NCBI GenBank assembly: GCA_016716835.1
Contig: JADJUW010000001.1
Coordinates: 1,694,001 to 1,758,000 of the forward strand
Source of the DNA: Myxococcales bacterium
GTDB taxonomy: Bacteria > Myxococcota_A > Polyangia > Haliangiales > Haliangiaceae
Direction: 5' to 3'
DNA length: 64,000 nucleotides
The notes under the pieces were generated by a model. The model was not told the origin of the DNA. It did no database searches and saw only the letters and a list, made by a program, of their open reading frames with translations. Position 1 is the stretch's first letter. Each line of letters opens with the position of its first letter. This document shows positions 18,371 through 26,790 of the stretch, piece after piece. The position numbers and the translations under genes were made by a program.

Positions 18371-18404
18371 ACCGGCAGGTGGCGCACGTTTCTTCCGCGA
18401 GCAA
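18371..18404. repeat. Family C solo left end
   Basis: ACCGGCAGGTGGCGCACGTT followed by TCTTCCGCGAGCA. It repeats the left arm of the complete family C element that starts at 18409, with no matching right arm of its own. Confidence 0.7.
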
Positions 18405-18408
18405 ACTT

Positions 18409-18556
18409 ACCGGCAGGTGGGCGCACGTTTCTTCCGCGAGCATAGATTGCAGGGCGGTGTTTGTGGCACCGAGGGATGTGGATACCACAGCCGCCTCGCT
18501 GTGCCCCGGACGGCTGCTATCTGCGAGCAGGAAGACACGTGCGCCCACCTGCCGGT
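18409..18556. repeat. Inverted-repeat element family C, copy C1 (148 bp)
   Basis: Left arm ACCGGCAGGTGGGCGCACGT plus TTCTTCCGCGAGCA. Right arm is the near reverse complement, GCGAGCAGGAAGACACGTGC plus GCCCACCTGCCGGT, giving ~33-bp imperfect terminal inverted repeats. The interior has a small perfect hairpin (TGTGGATACCACA) and a CAGCCG/CGGCTG pair. Copies at 44950-45098 and 45130-45277. Lies between the convergent kynA and DAHP synthase genes, 7 bp from the latter's stop. MITE-like; it may also act as a bidirectional terminator because both strands fold. Confidence 0.75.
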
Positions 18557-18563
18557 CCACCAT

Positions 18564-19907
18564 CTACCCGCGCACATGCTCGGCGAGCAACATCGCCATT
18601 TCGAGCGCTTGCTCGTAGTTAAGGCGCGGATCGACGCGACTCTTATAGGCGCGGTGCAGATCGCCCTCGGCCAGGCCGCCGGCGCCGCCGATGCACTCGG
18701 TGACGTTTTCGCCGGTGAGTTCAAAGTGTACGCCGCCAAGGCGCGACCCGAGCTTGGCGTGGATGGCAAAGCTATCCTTGAGCTCCGACAAAATATTGTC
18801 AAAGCGCCGCGTCTTGTGGCCCTGCGGCGTGGTTTCGGTATTGCCGTGCATTGGATCGCTCATCCACAGCACGTTGCGCCCCGCCTGCTGCACGGTCTCG
18901 ATTAGCGGCGGCAGGCCCTGCTGCACATTGCCCGCACCCATGCGCGCGATAAGTACGATGCGCCCGGCCTCGTTGGTCGGGTTGAGCACGTCGAGCAACC
19001 CAAGCAACCAATCGCGCGTCATCGCGGGCCCAAGCTTTATGCCGAGCGGATTGGCGATGCCGCGATGAAACTCGACATGCGCGCCGTCCAGCTGCGCCGT
19101 GCGCATGCCAATCCACGGCATATGTGTCGACAAATTGTACCAACCATCGCGCCGCGGCACGCTGCGGGTTTGCGCCTGCTCGTACCACAGCAAGAGGCCC
19201 TCGTGCGACGTGTAGAAATCGGCGCGCTCGAGCACTTGCGCGTTCACCCCACTGACCGCGTTGACAAAGGCCAGCGCGTCGCGAATGGAGGCGACGATGC
19301 GGGCGTAGGTCTGCGCATAAGGCGAATTGGCCGCAAACGCGAGATTCCAGTTTTCGGGGTGCTGCAGGTCGGCAAAGCCTCCCGCGGTGAGGCCACGGAC
19401 AAAATTTAGCGTCAAGGCTGAACGCTCATAGCCGCGGAGCAGCAGCATGGGGTCCGGCTCGCGTGCCTGCGGCGTAAACGCCTCTTCATTGACCAAGTCG
19501 CCGCGGTAGGCCGGCAGCGTCACGCCGTCTTTAGTTTCACTGTCAGACGACCGGGGCTTGGCATACTGCCCTGCAAAACGGCCGATGCGAACCACGGGCT
19601 TGCGCGAGCCATGCACCAAGATTAGGCTCATCTGCAGCAAGATCTTAAGGGTCGCGGCAATCGGCGTCGACTTGCACTGCGCAAAACTCTCGGCGCAGTC
19701 GCCGCCCTGCAAGACAAAGCTCTCGCCTGCCGCGGCCCGGGCAATTTCGCGCTTCAAGGCCTCGACCTCCCACGACGTCACCAGCGGTGGCAATTCGCCC
19801 ATCGTGCGCACAACCTCGGCCAGCGCACCGGCATCGCGATACGTCGGCTGCTGCGCCGCAGGGCGCGCCTGCCAGGAAATCGGGGTCCACGAAGGCTTAT
19901 CAGTCAT
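18564..19907 (-). CDS. aroF: Class II 3-deoxy-D-arabino-heptulosonate 7-phosphate synthase
   Basis: Condenses PEP with erythrose 4-phosphate, the first step of the shikimate pathway. 447 residues, typical of the plant-like class II type. Blocks: FVLQGGDCAESF, KPVVRIGRFAGQYAKPRSS, RGYERSALTLNFVRG, DFYTSHEGLLLWYE, STHMPWIGMRT, WMSDPMHGNTE and GGVHFELTGENVTEC. The metal-binding Cys, His and Glu positions appear conserved. Its ATG overlaps the stop of the upstream UshA-like gene by 8 nt, so the two are co-translated. The symbol follows common usage for class II enzymes (aroF/aroG are both used). Confidence 0.95.
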   Translation of the reverse strand: MTDKPSWTPISWQARPAAQQPTYRDAGALAEVVRTMGELPPLVTSWEVEALKREIARAAAGESFVLQGGDCAESFAQCKSTPIAATLKILLQMSLILVHGSRKPVVRIGRFAGQYAKPRSSDSETKDGVTLPAYRGDLVNEEAFTPQAREPDPMLLLRGYERSALTLNFVRGLTAGGFADLQHPENWNLAFAANSPYAQTYARIVASIRDALAFVNAVSGVNAQVLERADFYTSHEGLLLWYEQAQTRSVPRRDGWYNLSTHMPWIGMRTAQLDGAHVEFHRGIANPLGIKLGPAMTRDWLLGLLDVLNPTNEAGRIVLIARMGAGNVQQGLPPLIETVQQAGRNVLWMSDPMHGNTETTPQGHKTRRFDNILSELKDSFAIHAKLGSRLGGVHFELTGENVTECIGGAGGLAEGDLHRAYKSRVDPRLNYEQALEMAMLLAEHVRG

Positions 19908-21696
19908 CGAGTTCGGTTCCTTTTTCTACGACGTCGGCGCCGCATTTTACGGGCCGCGGCATCGGCAAAGACATCCGCGGTTTTTTTGGATCAAAATATT
20001 GCTTCGCGCTCAGCGTGCCGCCCTTGCGTTTGAGGGCGGCCACCATCTCTTCGCGAATAATCTTGTCGGTCATCACGACATGGTCCTCCGGCAGATTGAG
20101 CCGCTTAAACACGCTGCCGCTCGCAAGAAAATCGCTCGTCACCAGGCGAACCGGATCGGTGTCGCCCACCACCTTGCCGGTCGGCCAGCGCAGGGTGAGC
20201 GCGAGTTCGCCGCGTTGGCAGGTCGCCTCCGTGCTAAAGCCAGCCCAAAGGTATGTGCCGCTCTTGCGCGTCAGGTTGCCGCGAACAAGTTTTTTGAGCT
20301 GGGCGCCATTGAGCATCACGACGGTCACGCGATTATCAAACGGGTTGGCTTCATAGAGCGCACCGTAGGTCAGCTCGCCCGCGGGCAGCTCGGCGCGCAC
20401 GCCGCCGGCGTTGGTGAGCGCGGCGTTGGCCTTGGGCACCATGGTCAGCATGAGCTCAGCGAACAAGTTGCCCAGCGGCGATTCATTGCCGTAGCTGCGA
20501 GTAAACTGATCGGCGAGCACAACCCCAACCGGCGTGCCGCGCAGCGTCTTCGCGTCGCGGGTGGCGGGTGCGATCACATCGATAATGCGCGCATCGGAGG
20601 CAATCGGTGTGCCGTCATACCAACCCGAAATGCAGCTCGGCTTGTTGTCGTTCGCCGCCTTGTCGCCGGCGCAGAGGTCGTGGGGCGGAAAGATTTTCAC
20701 GCCCGTGACCTTGTCGCCGCTGACGCGGACGTCGACGCGGCCAAAGGCGCGCCCCGAGGCGAACGATTCGATCACCGCGATGTCGTTAATCCAGTGCGCC
20801 ATGCCGGCATGGGTATGGCCGCCAACGATGACGTCAACGACCCCTGCGGGCAGGCGCTTCACCACCTTGACCAGTTCGCCATCGTTGTCGCACGAGGCGT
20901 GGTTGTGCGGCGAATGCAGATCCTTGCATGAGCTGCCCATGTGGGCGAGCACCACCAGCACGACGGCGCCGCGCGCGCGCAGCGCGGCGGCCTGAGCGAC
21001 GATGGCCTCGGCCGGATCCGAAATCGCGACGTCGGCGAAGTTGGCGGGCATCGTCGTATATGGCGTTGACTCGGTGGCAATGCCGATGAAGCCAATCTTG
21101 ACGCCGCTTTTCTCGACGATCACCGACGGCGCAAGCCCAGGCCACGACACCGCCTCACCGCTTGCCTTGTCGACGATATTGGCCGAGACAAACGGAAACT
21201 TGGCTTGCGCCATGCGCGCCTTGATCGCGCCGCGCGCGTCGTCGTCGGGCGACGCGGGGGTCACCTTGGGCCCCACCGGGCCAAAATCGAATTCGTGGTT
21301 GCCGAGGGTCGCGGCATCGACGCCCATGACGTTGTAGGCGTCGACGACGACCTGCCCTTCGCCGAGGTTTGACTCCAAGGTGCCCTGAAAAATATCGCCG
21401 GCGTCAACCAACACCACATCACCCTTATCGGCTCGCCTCATGGCGCGCAGGTGTTCGACGTAGCCAAGGAGCAGCGGCAAGCGATCGATGGCGCCGTGAA
21501 CGTCATTAATGCCAACGACGGTGATGGTTTTGGCCTCCGCGGTCACGCCATTGGTGCGCGGCGATGTCGCCGGCAACGGCTTTGGCGCCCCATGGCAAGC
21601 CGCGAGGAGAGTTGCGGCCATTACCAAGCCCTTGGCTACATGCAAGGGGCTTGACGTGCGCGCGGCGACAGCGGCATTTTGAAGTAAAATCTTCAC
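19900..21696 (-). CDS. UshA-like 5'-nucleotidase/metallophosphoesterase lipoprotein
   Basis: 598 residues from GTG 21696 with lipobox LLAAC (Cys34). Metallophosphoesterase motifs: GINDVHG, DAGDIFQG, GNHEFDFGP, VLAHMGSSC and GGHTHAG. The C-terminal nucleotidase domain has TNAGGVRAELP and YEANPFDNRV. Domain order and length match UshA/CpdB-like enzymes that dephosphorylate nucleotides outside the cytoplasm. Substrate not resolvable. Translationally coupled to DAHP synthase, an unexpected partner for a secreted phosphatase. Clearly homologous to, but not a recent duplicate of, the protein at 913-2769. Confidence 0.9.
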   Translation of the reverse strand: MKILLQNAAVAARTSSPLHVAKGLVMAATLLAACHGAPKPLPATSPRTNGVTAEAKTITVVGINDVHGAIDRLPLLLGYVEHLRAMRRADKGDVVLVDAGDIFQGTLESNLGEGQVVVDAYNVMGVDAATLGNHEFDFGPVGPKVTPASPDDDARGAIKARMAQAKFPFVSANIVDKASGEAVSWPGLAPSVIVEKSGVKIGFIGIATESTPYTTMPANFADVAISDPAEAIVAQAAALRARGAVVLVVLAHMGSSCKDLHSPHNHASCDNDGELVKVVKRLPAGVVDVIVGGHTHAGMAHWINDIAVIESFASGRAFGRVDVRVSGDKVTGVKIFPPHDLCAGDKAANDNKPSCISGWYDGTPIASDARIIDVIAPATRDAKTLRGTPVGVVLADQFTRSYGNESPLGNLFAELMLTMVPKANAALTNAGGVRAELPAGELTYGALYEANPFDNRVTVVMLNGAQLKKLVRGNLTRKSGTYLWAGFSTEATCQRGELALTLRWPTGKVVGDTDPVRLVTSDFLASGSVFKRLNLPEDHVVMTDKIIREEMVAALKRKGGTLSAKQYFDPKKPRMSLPMPRPVKCGADVVEKGTELDD

Positions 21697-21791
21697 CGCG
21701 GCAGTGTACCTGACTGCCCGTTGGCGGGGTTGGTGGGCGCGTCACATTTGCGTCGCTTGCGCCACCACGGGCGGCCTGCTAGCGTGCCCAC

Positions 21792-22745
21792 ATGCAACGC
21801 AGACGCCTCGTGGCCACAACCCTTCCTTCCCTGCTCTTGGCCCTGGTCGCCGGCGCCGCATGCGCCAAGCCAAGCACCACCTCGGCACCCAGCGTCCCGC
21901 CGGTTGGCGTGGCCATTACCGACGTCGATCGAACGGCGACGGCCCCTGCCCCAACCGCAATCGCAACCGTGGCCAAGCCGCTTTTCTGGACGGCCACCAA
22001 GGGCGATCAAACCGTACACCTACTCGGCACCATCCACATGGGCGTCTCGGCCGACGAATTGCCCGCCTCGGTGTGGGAAGCGTTTGCCGTGAGTAAGCAA
22101 GTCGCAATCGAGGCCAACATCCAAGATCTGGGCCTGATGGCAAGCATGCTGCGCAAGGACAAGCGTACCTTGCAGGACGAGCTTGGGCCCGCGACGTGGG
22201 GCAAGCTAGTTGCGCTACTTGGTGAAAAAGAGGCCATGGGGCTAACGCGCTTTAAGACCTTTGTCGCGACCATGCGTGTGCAAATGCATGGCCTTGAGAT
22301 CACCCCTGGCGTCGATATTGGCGTCATCGAGCGCGCCAACAAGAGCAGCAAGCCACTGGCCTATCTGGAAGAAGGCTCGCTGCAGATGCGATTGCTGGAA
22401 AAATGGATGACCGCGGGCGTCGTCGCGGCCATGATCGACAACGTCGGCAAACTCAAGTCCGTCAATGATGGCTTGGTCGCCGCGTATCGCGCCGGCGATG
22501 AGGCCGCATTGCTCGCGATTGCCGAAGATGATAGCAGCGCGGCCTCGATGGGCATGACCGAAAAAGATGCAACGCAAATGGAATTTGAAATGCTCGAGCA
22601 GCGCAATCAATCGTGGATCGCGCCGATCGAGAAATTAGCCGCCGTCGGGCCCGCCTTTATCGCGGTAGGTGCCATGCACCTCGTCGGCGACAAGAGCGTG
22701 GTTAAGATGCTCGAGGCGCGCGGCTGGAAGGTGGAGCGTCAATGA
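21792..22745 (+). CDS. TraB/GumN-family lipoprotein, first of a tandem pair
   Basis: 317 residues, lipobox GAAC (Cys24), then a Ser/Thr/Pro linker. The TraB/GumN fold shows its two diagnostic ends: TVHLLGTIHMG (GxxH) near residue 75 and FIAVGAMHLVG near the C-terminus. Between them are the conserved ID/glutamate blocks (QVAIEANI, PGVDIGVIERA, YLEEGSLQMRLLEKW). Proteins of this family are related to Tiki-type metalloproteases, and the GxxH and late H residues are the proposed metal ligands. The stop overlaps the next gene by 4 nt (ATGA). Confidence 0.85.
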   Translation: MQRRRLVATTLPSLLLALVAGAACAKPSTTSAPSVPPVGVAITDVDRTATAPAPTAIATVAKPLFWTATKGDQTVHLLGTIHMGVSADELPASVWEAFAVSKQVAIEANIQDLGLMASMLRKDKRTLQDELGPATWGKLVALLGEKEAMGLTRFKTFVATMRVQMHGLEITPGVDIGVIERANKSSKPLAYLEEGSLQMRLLEKWMTAGVVAAMIDNVGKLKSVNDGLVAAYRAGDEAALLAIAEDDSSAASMGMTEKDATQMEFEMLEQRNQSWIAPIEKLAAVGPAFIAVGAMHLVGDKSVVKMLEARGWKVERQ

Positions 22746-23707
22746 AGCGCCCGACTCGCAGCCGCTTAGGCGCGGCGACGGTGCTTGCGCTGTCCCTGCT
22801 GGCCGCCTGTCGCGGCAAGGAACAAACAGCCAAGCCCTCGGCTGACGATCCGTGGGCTAGTAAGGCGCCGGGGTCGGCGGCAACCGCGACGCCCACGGCC
22901 GAGCCTGCCGCGCCCGCGGAGCCAGCGCTGACCCGCCCCTTTTTCTACACCGCTAAAAAAGACACGCAAACCGTCTATTTGCTCGGCACCATGCATTTGG
23001 GGGTCAACGTTGAGGCCTTGCCACCGTCGGTCATGCAGCCCTTTGCGGCGTCCAAACAACTCGTCGTCGAGGCCGATATCAATGACCCAACCTTGCTCGG
23101 CGTCGTGCTGCGCAAGGATGGCAAGACGCTGAGGGACGACCTCGGCGCCGAGGCCTTTGCCAAGTTCGAGGCCGTCGTGGGTAAGCAACAGGCCGCCGGT
23201 GCCAACATGCTGCGCCCCGCCATGGCCGCCACGCTGGTCCAAATGCAAGGGCTGCCGCAGACCGGATTTATGGATATGAAGTTAATCCAGGCCGCCCGCA
23301 CCGCTGGGGCCGAGGTGATTTTTCTCGAGAGCGCGGCGTCGCAGCTCGCGCTGCTAGAAAAATGGATTACCGCCAAGACGCTGATTGCCATGCTCGATCA
23401 CGTCGAAACGATGAAGCAGAGCAACCAGGAGCTGCTCGCGCTGTATCGCGCCGGTGACGACGTAGGGCTGCTCGCGCTTTCCAAGGACACCAAACAGGCG
23501 GCGCTCATGGGCGTCACGCCGGCCGAGCAGGACGCCATGATGAAAGATCTCTTGCTGACGCGCAACGCGGCATGGATCCCAGGCATCGAGGCGGCCGCGG
23601 CCAAAGGCCCAACCTTTGTCGCCGTTGGCGCGCTGCACCTGCTTGGGCCTGGCAGTGTCGTCGAGCTGCTGCAGGCCAAGGGCTGGACGGTTGAGCGTAG
23701 TCAATAA
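22742..23707 (+). CDS. TraB/GumN-family lipoprotein, second of a tandem pair
   Basis: 321 residues, lipobox LLAAC (Cys23). It aligns along its whole length with the preceding protein: TVYLLGTMHLG, QLVVEADIND, LLEKWITAKTLIAMLDHV and FVAVGALHLLGPGS. The pair arose by an old duplication (they share blocks but differ at many positions). The linker after the lipid anchor is rich in Ala/Thr/Pro/Glu. Probably acts in the envelope with its neighbour. The 3' end overlaps the start of the transglutaminase-like gene. Confidence 0.85.
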   Translation: MKRPTRSRLGAATVLALSLLAACRGKEQTAKPSADDPWASKAPGSAATATPTAEPAAPAEPALTRPFFYTAKKDTQTVYLLGTMHLGVNVEALPPSVMQPFAASKQLVVEADINDPTLLGVVLRKDGKTLRDDLGAEAFAKFEAVVGKQQAAGANMLRPAMAATLVQMQGLPQTGFMDMKLIQAARTAGAEVIFLESAASQLALLEKWITAKTLIAMLDHVETMKQSNQELLALYRAGDDVGLLALSKDTKQAALMGVTPAEQDAMMKDLLLTRNAAWIPGIEAAAAKGPTFVAVGALHLLGPGSVVELLQAKGWTVERSQ

Positions 23708-24959
23708 AGCGTTGCTAGGCTGCCTCGGCGCGGTCACCGCTTGCAACGCCCCCCCTGTCCGTCACGCGGCCGCGCCGCTGAGCTCTACGGCGGACGCGGC
23801 CCAAACGGGGGCCATCGCGAGCGACGCGTGGTACGAGCTCGCGCTGCACGGCGAAAAAATTGGCTATGCGCATGAAACGATGGACGCACAGGCGCATGGC
23901 GTGACGATGCGCCGCGAGGAGCGTGTCGCCTTCACGCGTGCCGGGGCCCCCGTCGACTTTCACGCCATCTACGACGCGACGTTTGCGGACGGCCGTTGGT
24001 CAGGCGAGGTGACGACGGCAATGGGTGGCGCGACCTCCACTCGGCCGCTCATGCCGGACATCGATGCGGTGTCCTGCATCCCCGCGGTCTTCGCCGCGAC
24101 GTGGCTTGCGATGGGGCAGTCTGCGCCCGCATGCGGCATTGACCCGGCGTATGAGGGGCTGCGGCTTGCAGCGGGAATCGAGCGCGTGCCGCAAAGCGCC
24201 AGCGTGGGCACCGCGTGGCGCATCACCTGGCATCACCCGTGGGGCGAGCTGACAAGCACGGTTACTGGTAGCGCCGGCCAATTGCCCGACGTCGTTACCA
24301 GCAGCGACGGCGCGACGGCGCAAAAAACGACGGCGCACCTGGCGCAGGTCGCGTGGACGCCGCCGGATTTGCTCGCGCTCACCGCGGTCAAGGCGCAGCG
24401 TGTAGCCGATGGCGTGCTCGTCCCCGCGCGCCATCGCCCGCAGTCGCCAGCACTAGCCGCCATGCGGTTTCCCGGCCAACGCGAGGCCGTCACGGCGGAC
24501 GGATACTGGGTGAACGTCACCCTAACGCCGTCGCCGTTGCCTGCCGCTGCCTTGCCGCTCCTACCCGGCGAAGTCGCGACCACCCCGCGCGTGTTGACCA
24601 CGATGATGGCGGCGTTGCACAAACAGTTGGCGCCCTCGCTGCAGCTCGGGACGGGGCTTGGGGATTGCCGCGCCATGAGCGCACAACTCGGCGCCGATCT
24701 GGCGCAGCGTCGCATCGCCTTTCGCTATGCGACGGGGTGGCGTTTGGAGGCGGCAAGCAGCCGCCTCATTCGCCACCGCTGGCTGGTCGTGCGCGCCACG
24801 CACGGCTGGATTTCGATCGATCCGGCCTTTGCCGAGGTGCCGGCACAACCTGTGCTTATTGGGCTGGTGCTTGAAGATCCGTCCCAAGGTCCGCCTCAAG
24901 GGGACTTGGTGTTTGACCTGGCGATGGCGTCTTCCAGGCCACGAAGCCGCGATGAATGA
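23691..24959 (+). CDS. Transglutaminase-like lipoprotein
   Basis: About 422 residues if it starts at TTG 23691, within the tail of the TraB gene. The frame is open from 23616, but only the later start gives a lipoprotein signal (LLGCLGAVTAC). The C-terminal third has a papain-like transglutaminase core: GDCRAMSAQLGADLAQ with the catalytic Cys, RHRWLVV with the His, and WISIDPAF with the Asp. The N-terminal two thirds are beta-rich and unassigned. Such exported domains can act as proteases or peptide cross-linkers. Its end overlaps the convergent DUF4388 gene by 104 bp. Forms an apparent operon with the two TraB genes. Confidence 0.75.
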   Translation: MSVVNKALLGCLGAVTACNAPPVRHAAAPLSSTADAAQTGAIASDAWYELALHGEKIGYAHETMDAQAHGVTMRREERVAFTRAGAPVDFHAIYDATFADGRWSGEVTTAMGGATSTRPLMPDIDAVSCIPAVFAATWLAMGQSAPACGIDPAYEGLRLAAGIERVPQSASVGTAWRITWHHPWGELTSTVTGSAGQLPDVVTSSDGATAQKTTAHLAQVAWTPPDLLALTAVKAQRVADGVLVPARHRPQSPALAAMRFPGQREAVTADGYWVNVTLTPSPLPAAALPLLPGEVATTPRVLTTMMAALHKQLAPSLQLGTGLGDCRAMSAQLGADLAQRRIAFRYATGWRLEAASSRLIRHRWLVVRATHGWISIDPAFAEVPAQPVLIGLVLEDPSQGPPQGDLVFDLAMASSRPRSRDE

Positions 24960-26085
24960 GCTTGGCTAAAGCGGCCACCGCATCGCCTTCGCGCAGCTGG
25001 CTATTGCGCACCAAGGACATCACGTCCCACACGCCGTCGATGCGGCGATACATGCGATCTTCGGCGTCAGATAACCCGCTTGGCGCCGCGCCCGACTGCA
25101 CTGGTATGCGAATCGTTCGCATGATATCGAGCGCCGCCACCATGTGGCCCGCGCGCTCGAGCGCCTGCTCGGCCTGCACGACGATGGCATCCTTGGGATC
25201 GAGGGCTCGCGCCCGTTGCAGCAATTTCACGGCATCATCGAGCATGCCGAGCCGCAGCCGCGACAGCGCGCCGGAGGCAAACTCGGCGGCCGAGTCGCTG
25301 CGTGGCGTGCGGCGCTTGTCGTACTGCAAATGCCCGGCCTCCAGCAAATCGGCGAGGCGCGTATAGACCGCGGTCTTCTGCCCGAGGCGCCGTGCCGCCA
25401 ATTCCCCTGCCGAGCGCCCGCCCACCGCATTGACCCAAATGTCGTGCAGGTCAGCGTTGCCAAGGATCGCCGGCGGCGCGGCACCGGGGGCAAAGAAACG
25501 CAATTCGTCGTGTGGCACCAGCGCGCGCAAGCGCCGCCACGAATCGGACTTTTCCAGGGCAAAGCGCCACACGTCGTCGAGCGGCAACTCGACGGGCACG
25601 CCGACGTGATGCGCCTGCACCCGGGTGACCGTAAATGCCGCGTTCTGCCAGCTCAGCAGCTCGCTCACCGTTTCGAACATCTTGGTGCTCACCACCTCGA
25701 CGATCGTCGCCTCGGGCACCGCGTGCGACAGCTCAAGAATTTTTCCAAGACCTAGCGTTGACTGTTGCTGCATCTCCTCGGCATGAAACTTCGCTTCATC
25801 GCCGAGTAGCCCCGACGCCGCCAAGATGCCACCGAGCTGCTCTTGCGGCGATGACGAGCCGGCACCGACGAGCATGCCGTGGCTCAAAAACAAGGTTAAC
25901 TCGCGGTCGTCGATCAGCGAGCCTTGGTCATATTGCTCGCCGGCCGTGCCCGCGCGCCCGAACGTCGTTGGCAGCCGAATTGGGTCGAGGCAGCGAAACC
26001 GTACCGACGCCACGACGCCGCGTCGCGTCGCCCAATCGATGAGATCCTCAAGCGAAAACGTCGCAAATTCACCGACCAGCGCCAC
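24856..26085 (-). CDS. DUF4388 (PATAN-like) domain regulatory protein
   Basis: 409 residues from GTG 26085. Starts ALVGEFATFSLEDLIDWATR, the opening of DUF4388 domains, which occur at ends of response regulators and gliding regulators in Myxococcota. A second, weaker copy of the theme (VSELLSWQNAAFTV, RRLRALVPHDELRF and a winged-helix-like GELAARRLGQKTAVYTRL) follows. The C-terminal ~110 residues are helical and TPR-like (LLQRARALDPKDAIVVQAEQ). No receiver or kinase domain. Probably a cytoplasmic protein-interaction regulator. Divergent from the TlpA-like gene with 39 bp between them. Confidence 0.7.
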   Translation of the reverse strand: MALVGEFATFSLEDLIDWATRRGVVASVRFRCLDPIRLPTTFGRAGTAGEQYDQGSLIDDRELTLFLSHGMLVGAGSSSPQEQLGGILAASGLLGDEAKFHAEEMQQQSTLGLGKILELSHAVPEATIVEVVSTKMFETVSELLSWQNAAFTVTRVQAHHVGVPVELPLDDVWRFALEKSDSWRRLRALVPHDELRFFAPGAAPPAILGNADLHDIWVNAVGGRSAGELAARRLGQKTAVYTRLADLLEAGHLQYDKRRTPRSDSAAEFASGALSRLRLGMLDDAVKLLQRARALDPKDAIVVQAEQALERAGHMVAALDIMRTIRIPVQSGAAPSGLSDAEDRMYRRIDGVWDVMSLVRNSQLREGDAVAALAKLIHRGFVAWKTPSPGQTPSPLEADLGTDLQAPAQ

Positions 26086-26124
26086 GAGTTTCAGGTTAGC
26101 CCAAAACGAGCTACACTGGTAGTT

Positions 26125-26772
26125 ATGGGCACCTCTGAAACCCCCGCGGGCAGGCCATCGACCACGACCGTGCCAAGCCCACCGCAGCTGGTCGCGCTGG
26201 CCGTCGTCTTGGCCACGGCCAGCGTGTTGGTTGGCCTTTACATCTGGATGGTAAACCCCGCCGCCTCACGGGAAACGCGTGCGGCCTGCACCGGCATGCG
26301 CTCACAAGCGGTCAACCCCAAGCTGGGCGCGTTGCCGGTAGCGGCGCCAGAGGCGTTATTTAACCGGTATGACGGCAAGCAGGTAAAATTGTCAGATTTC
26401 CGAGGCAAGGTCGTCGTGGTCAATTTCTGGGAGGCGTCGTGCAAGACGTGCAAACAGGAAAAGCCCGGCCTTTCTCGCATGGCCCGAGGCGCCGATGCCG
26501 ACGAGCTCGCGGTCCTTACGCTTGCCGGCAATGAAAGCTGGGACGATGTGCGGGCGTTGTTTCCACAGGGCGCCCCGTTTGAGGTCTTCCTCGACGCGCC
26601 GGCGGCCGACCAAGTGATTGGCCCCATTGGCGCGGCGTGGGGCGTAACCGGTTGGCCGGAAACCTTCGTCATCGACGCCAAAGGCGTGATTCGTTACCAC
26701 TATGTCTCGTATCGCGATTGGGAATCGAGCATCGCGCAGACCTGTCTGCAAGCGCTGATCGATGAGGCCTAG
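26125..26772 (+). CDS. TlpA/ResA-like membrane-anchored thioredoxin
   Basis: 215 residues from ATG 26125. One N-terminal transmembrane segment (about residues 22-42) places a thioredoxin fold outside the membrane. The redox site is CKTC in NFWEASCKTCKQEKP. The cis-proline loop GWPETFVID and the closing GVIRYHY are typical of the TlpA/ResA/CcmG group that reduces disulfides for cytochrome c maturation or other exported proteins. TACACT lies 7 nt before the ATG. The longer frame upstream is chance overlap with the divergent gene. Confidence 0.88.
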   Translation: MGTSETPAGRPSTTTVPSPPQLVALAVVLATASVLVGLYIWMVNPAASRETRAACTGMRSQAVNPKLGALPVAAPEALFNRYDGKQVKLSDFRGKVVVVNFWEASCKTCKQEKPGLSRMARGADADELAVLTLAGNESWDDVRALFPQGAPFEVFLDAPAADQVIGPIGAAWGVTGWPETFVIDAKGVIRYHYVSYRDWESSIAQTCLQALIDEA

Positions 26773-26790
26773 GGCGCGCCAGGCGGCACC

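Noticed and set aside
19558..20931. 457-codon plus-strand reading frame
   Set aside because: Antisense to DAHP synthase and the UshA-like gene, both clearly real; the composition is a mirror of GC-rich codons.
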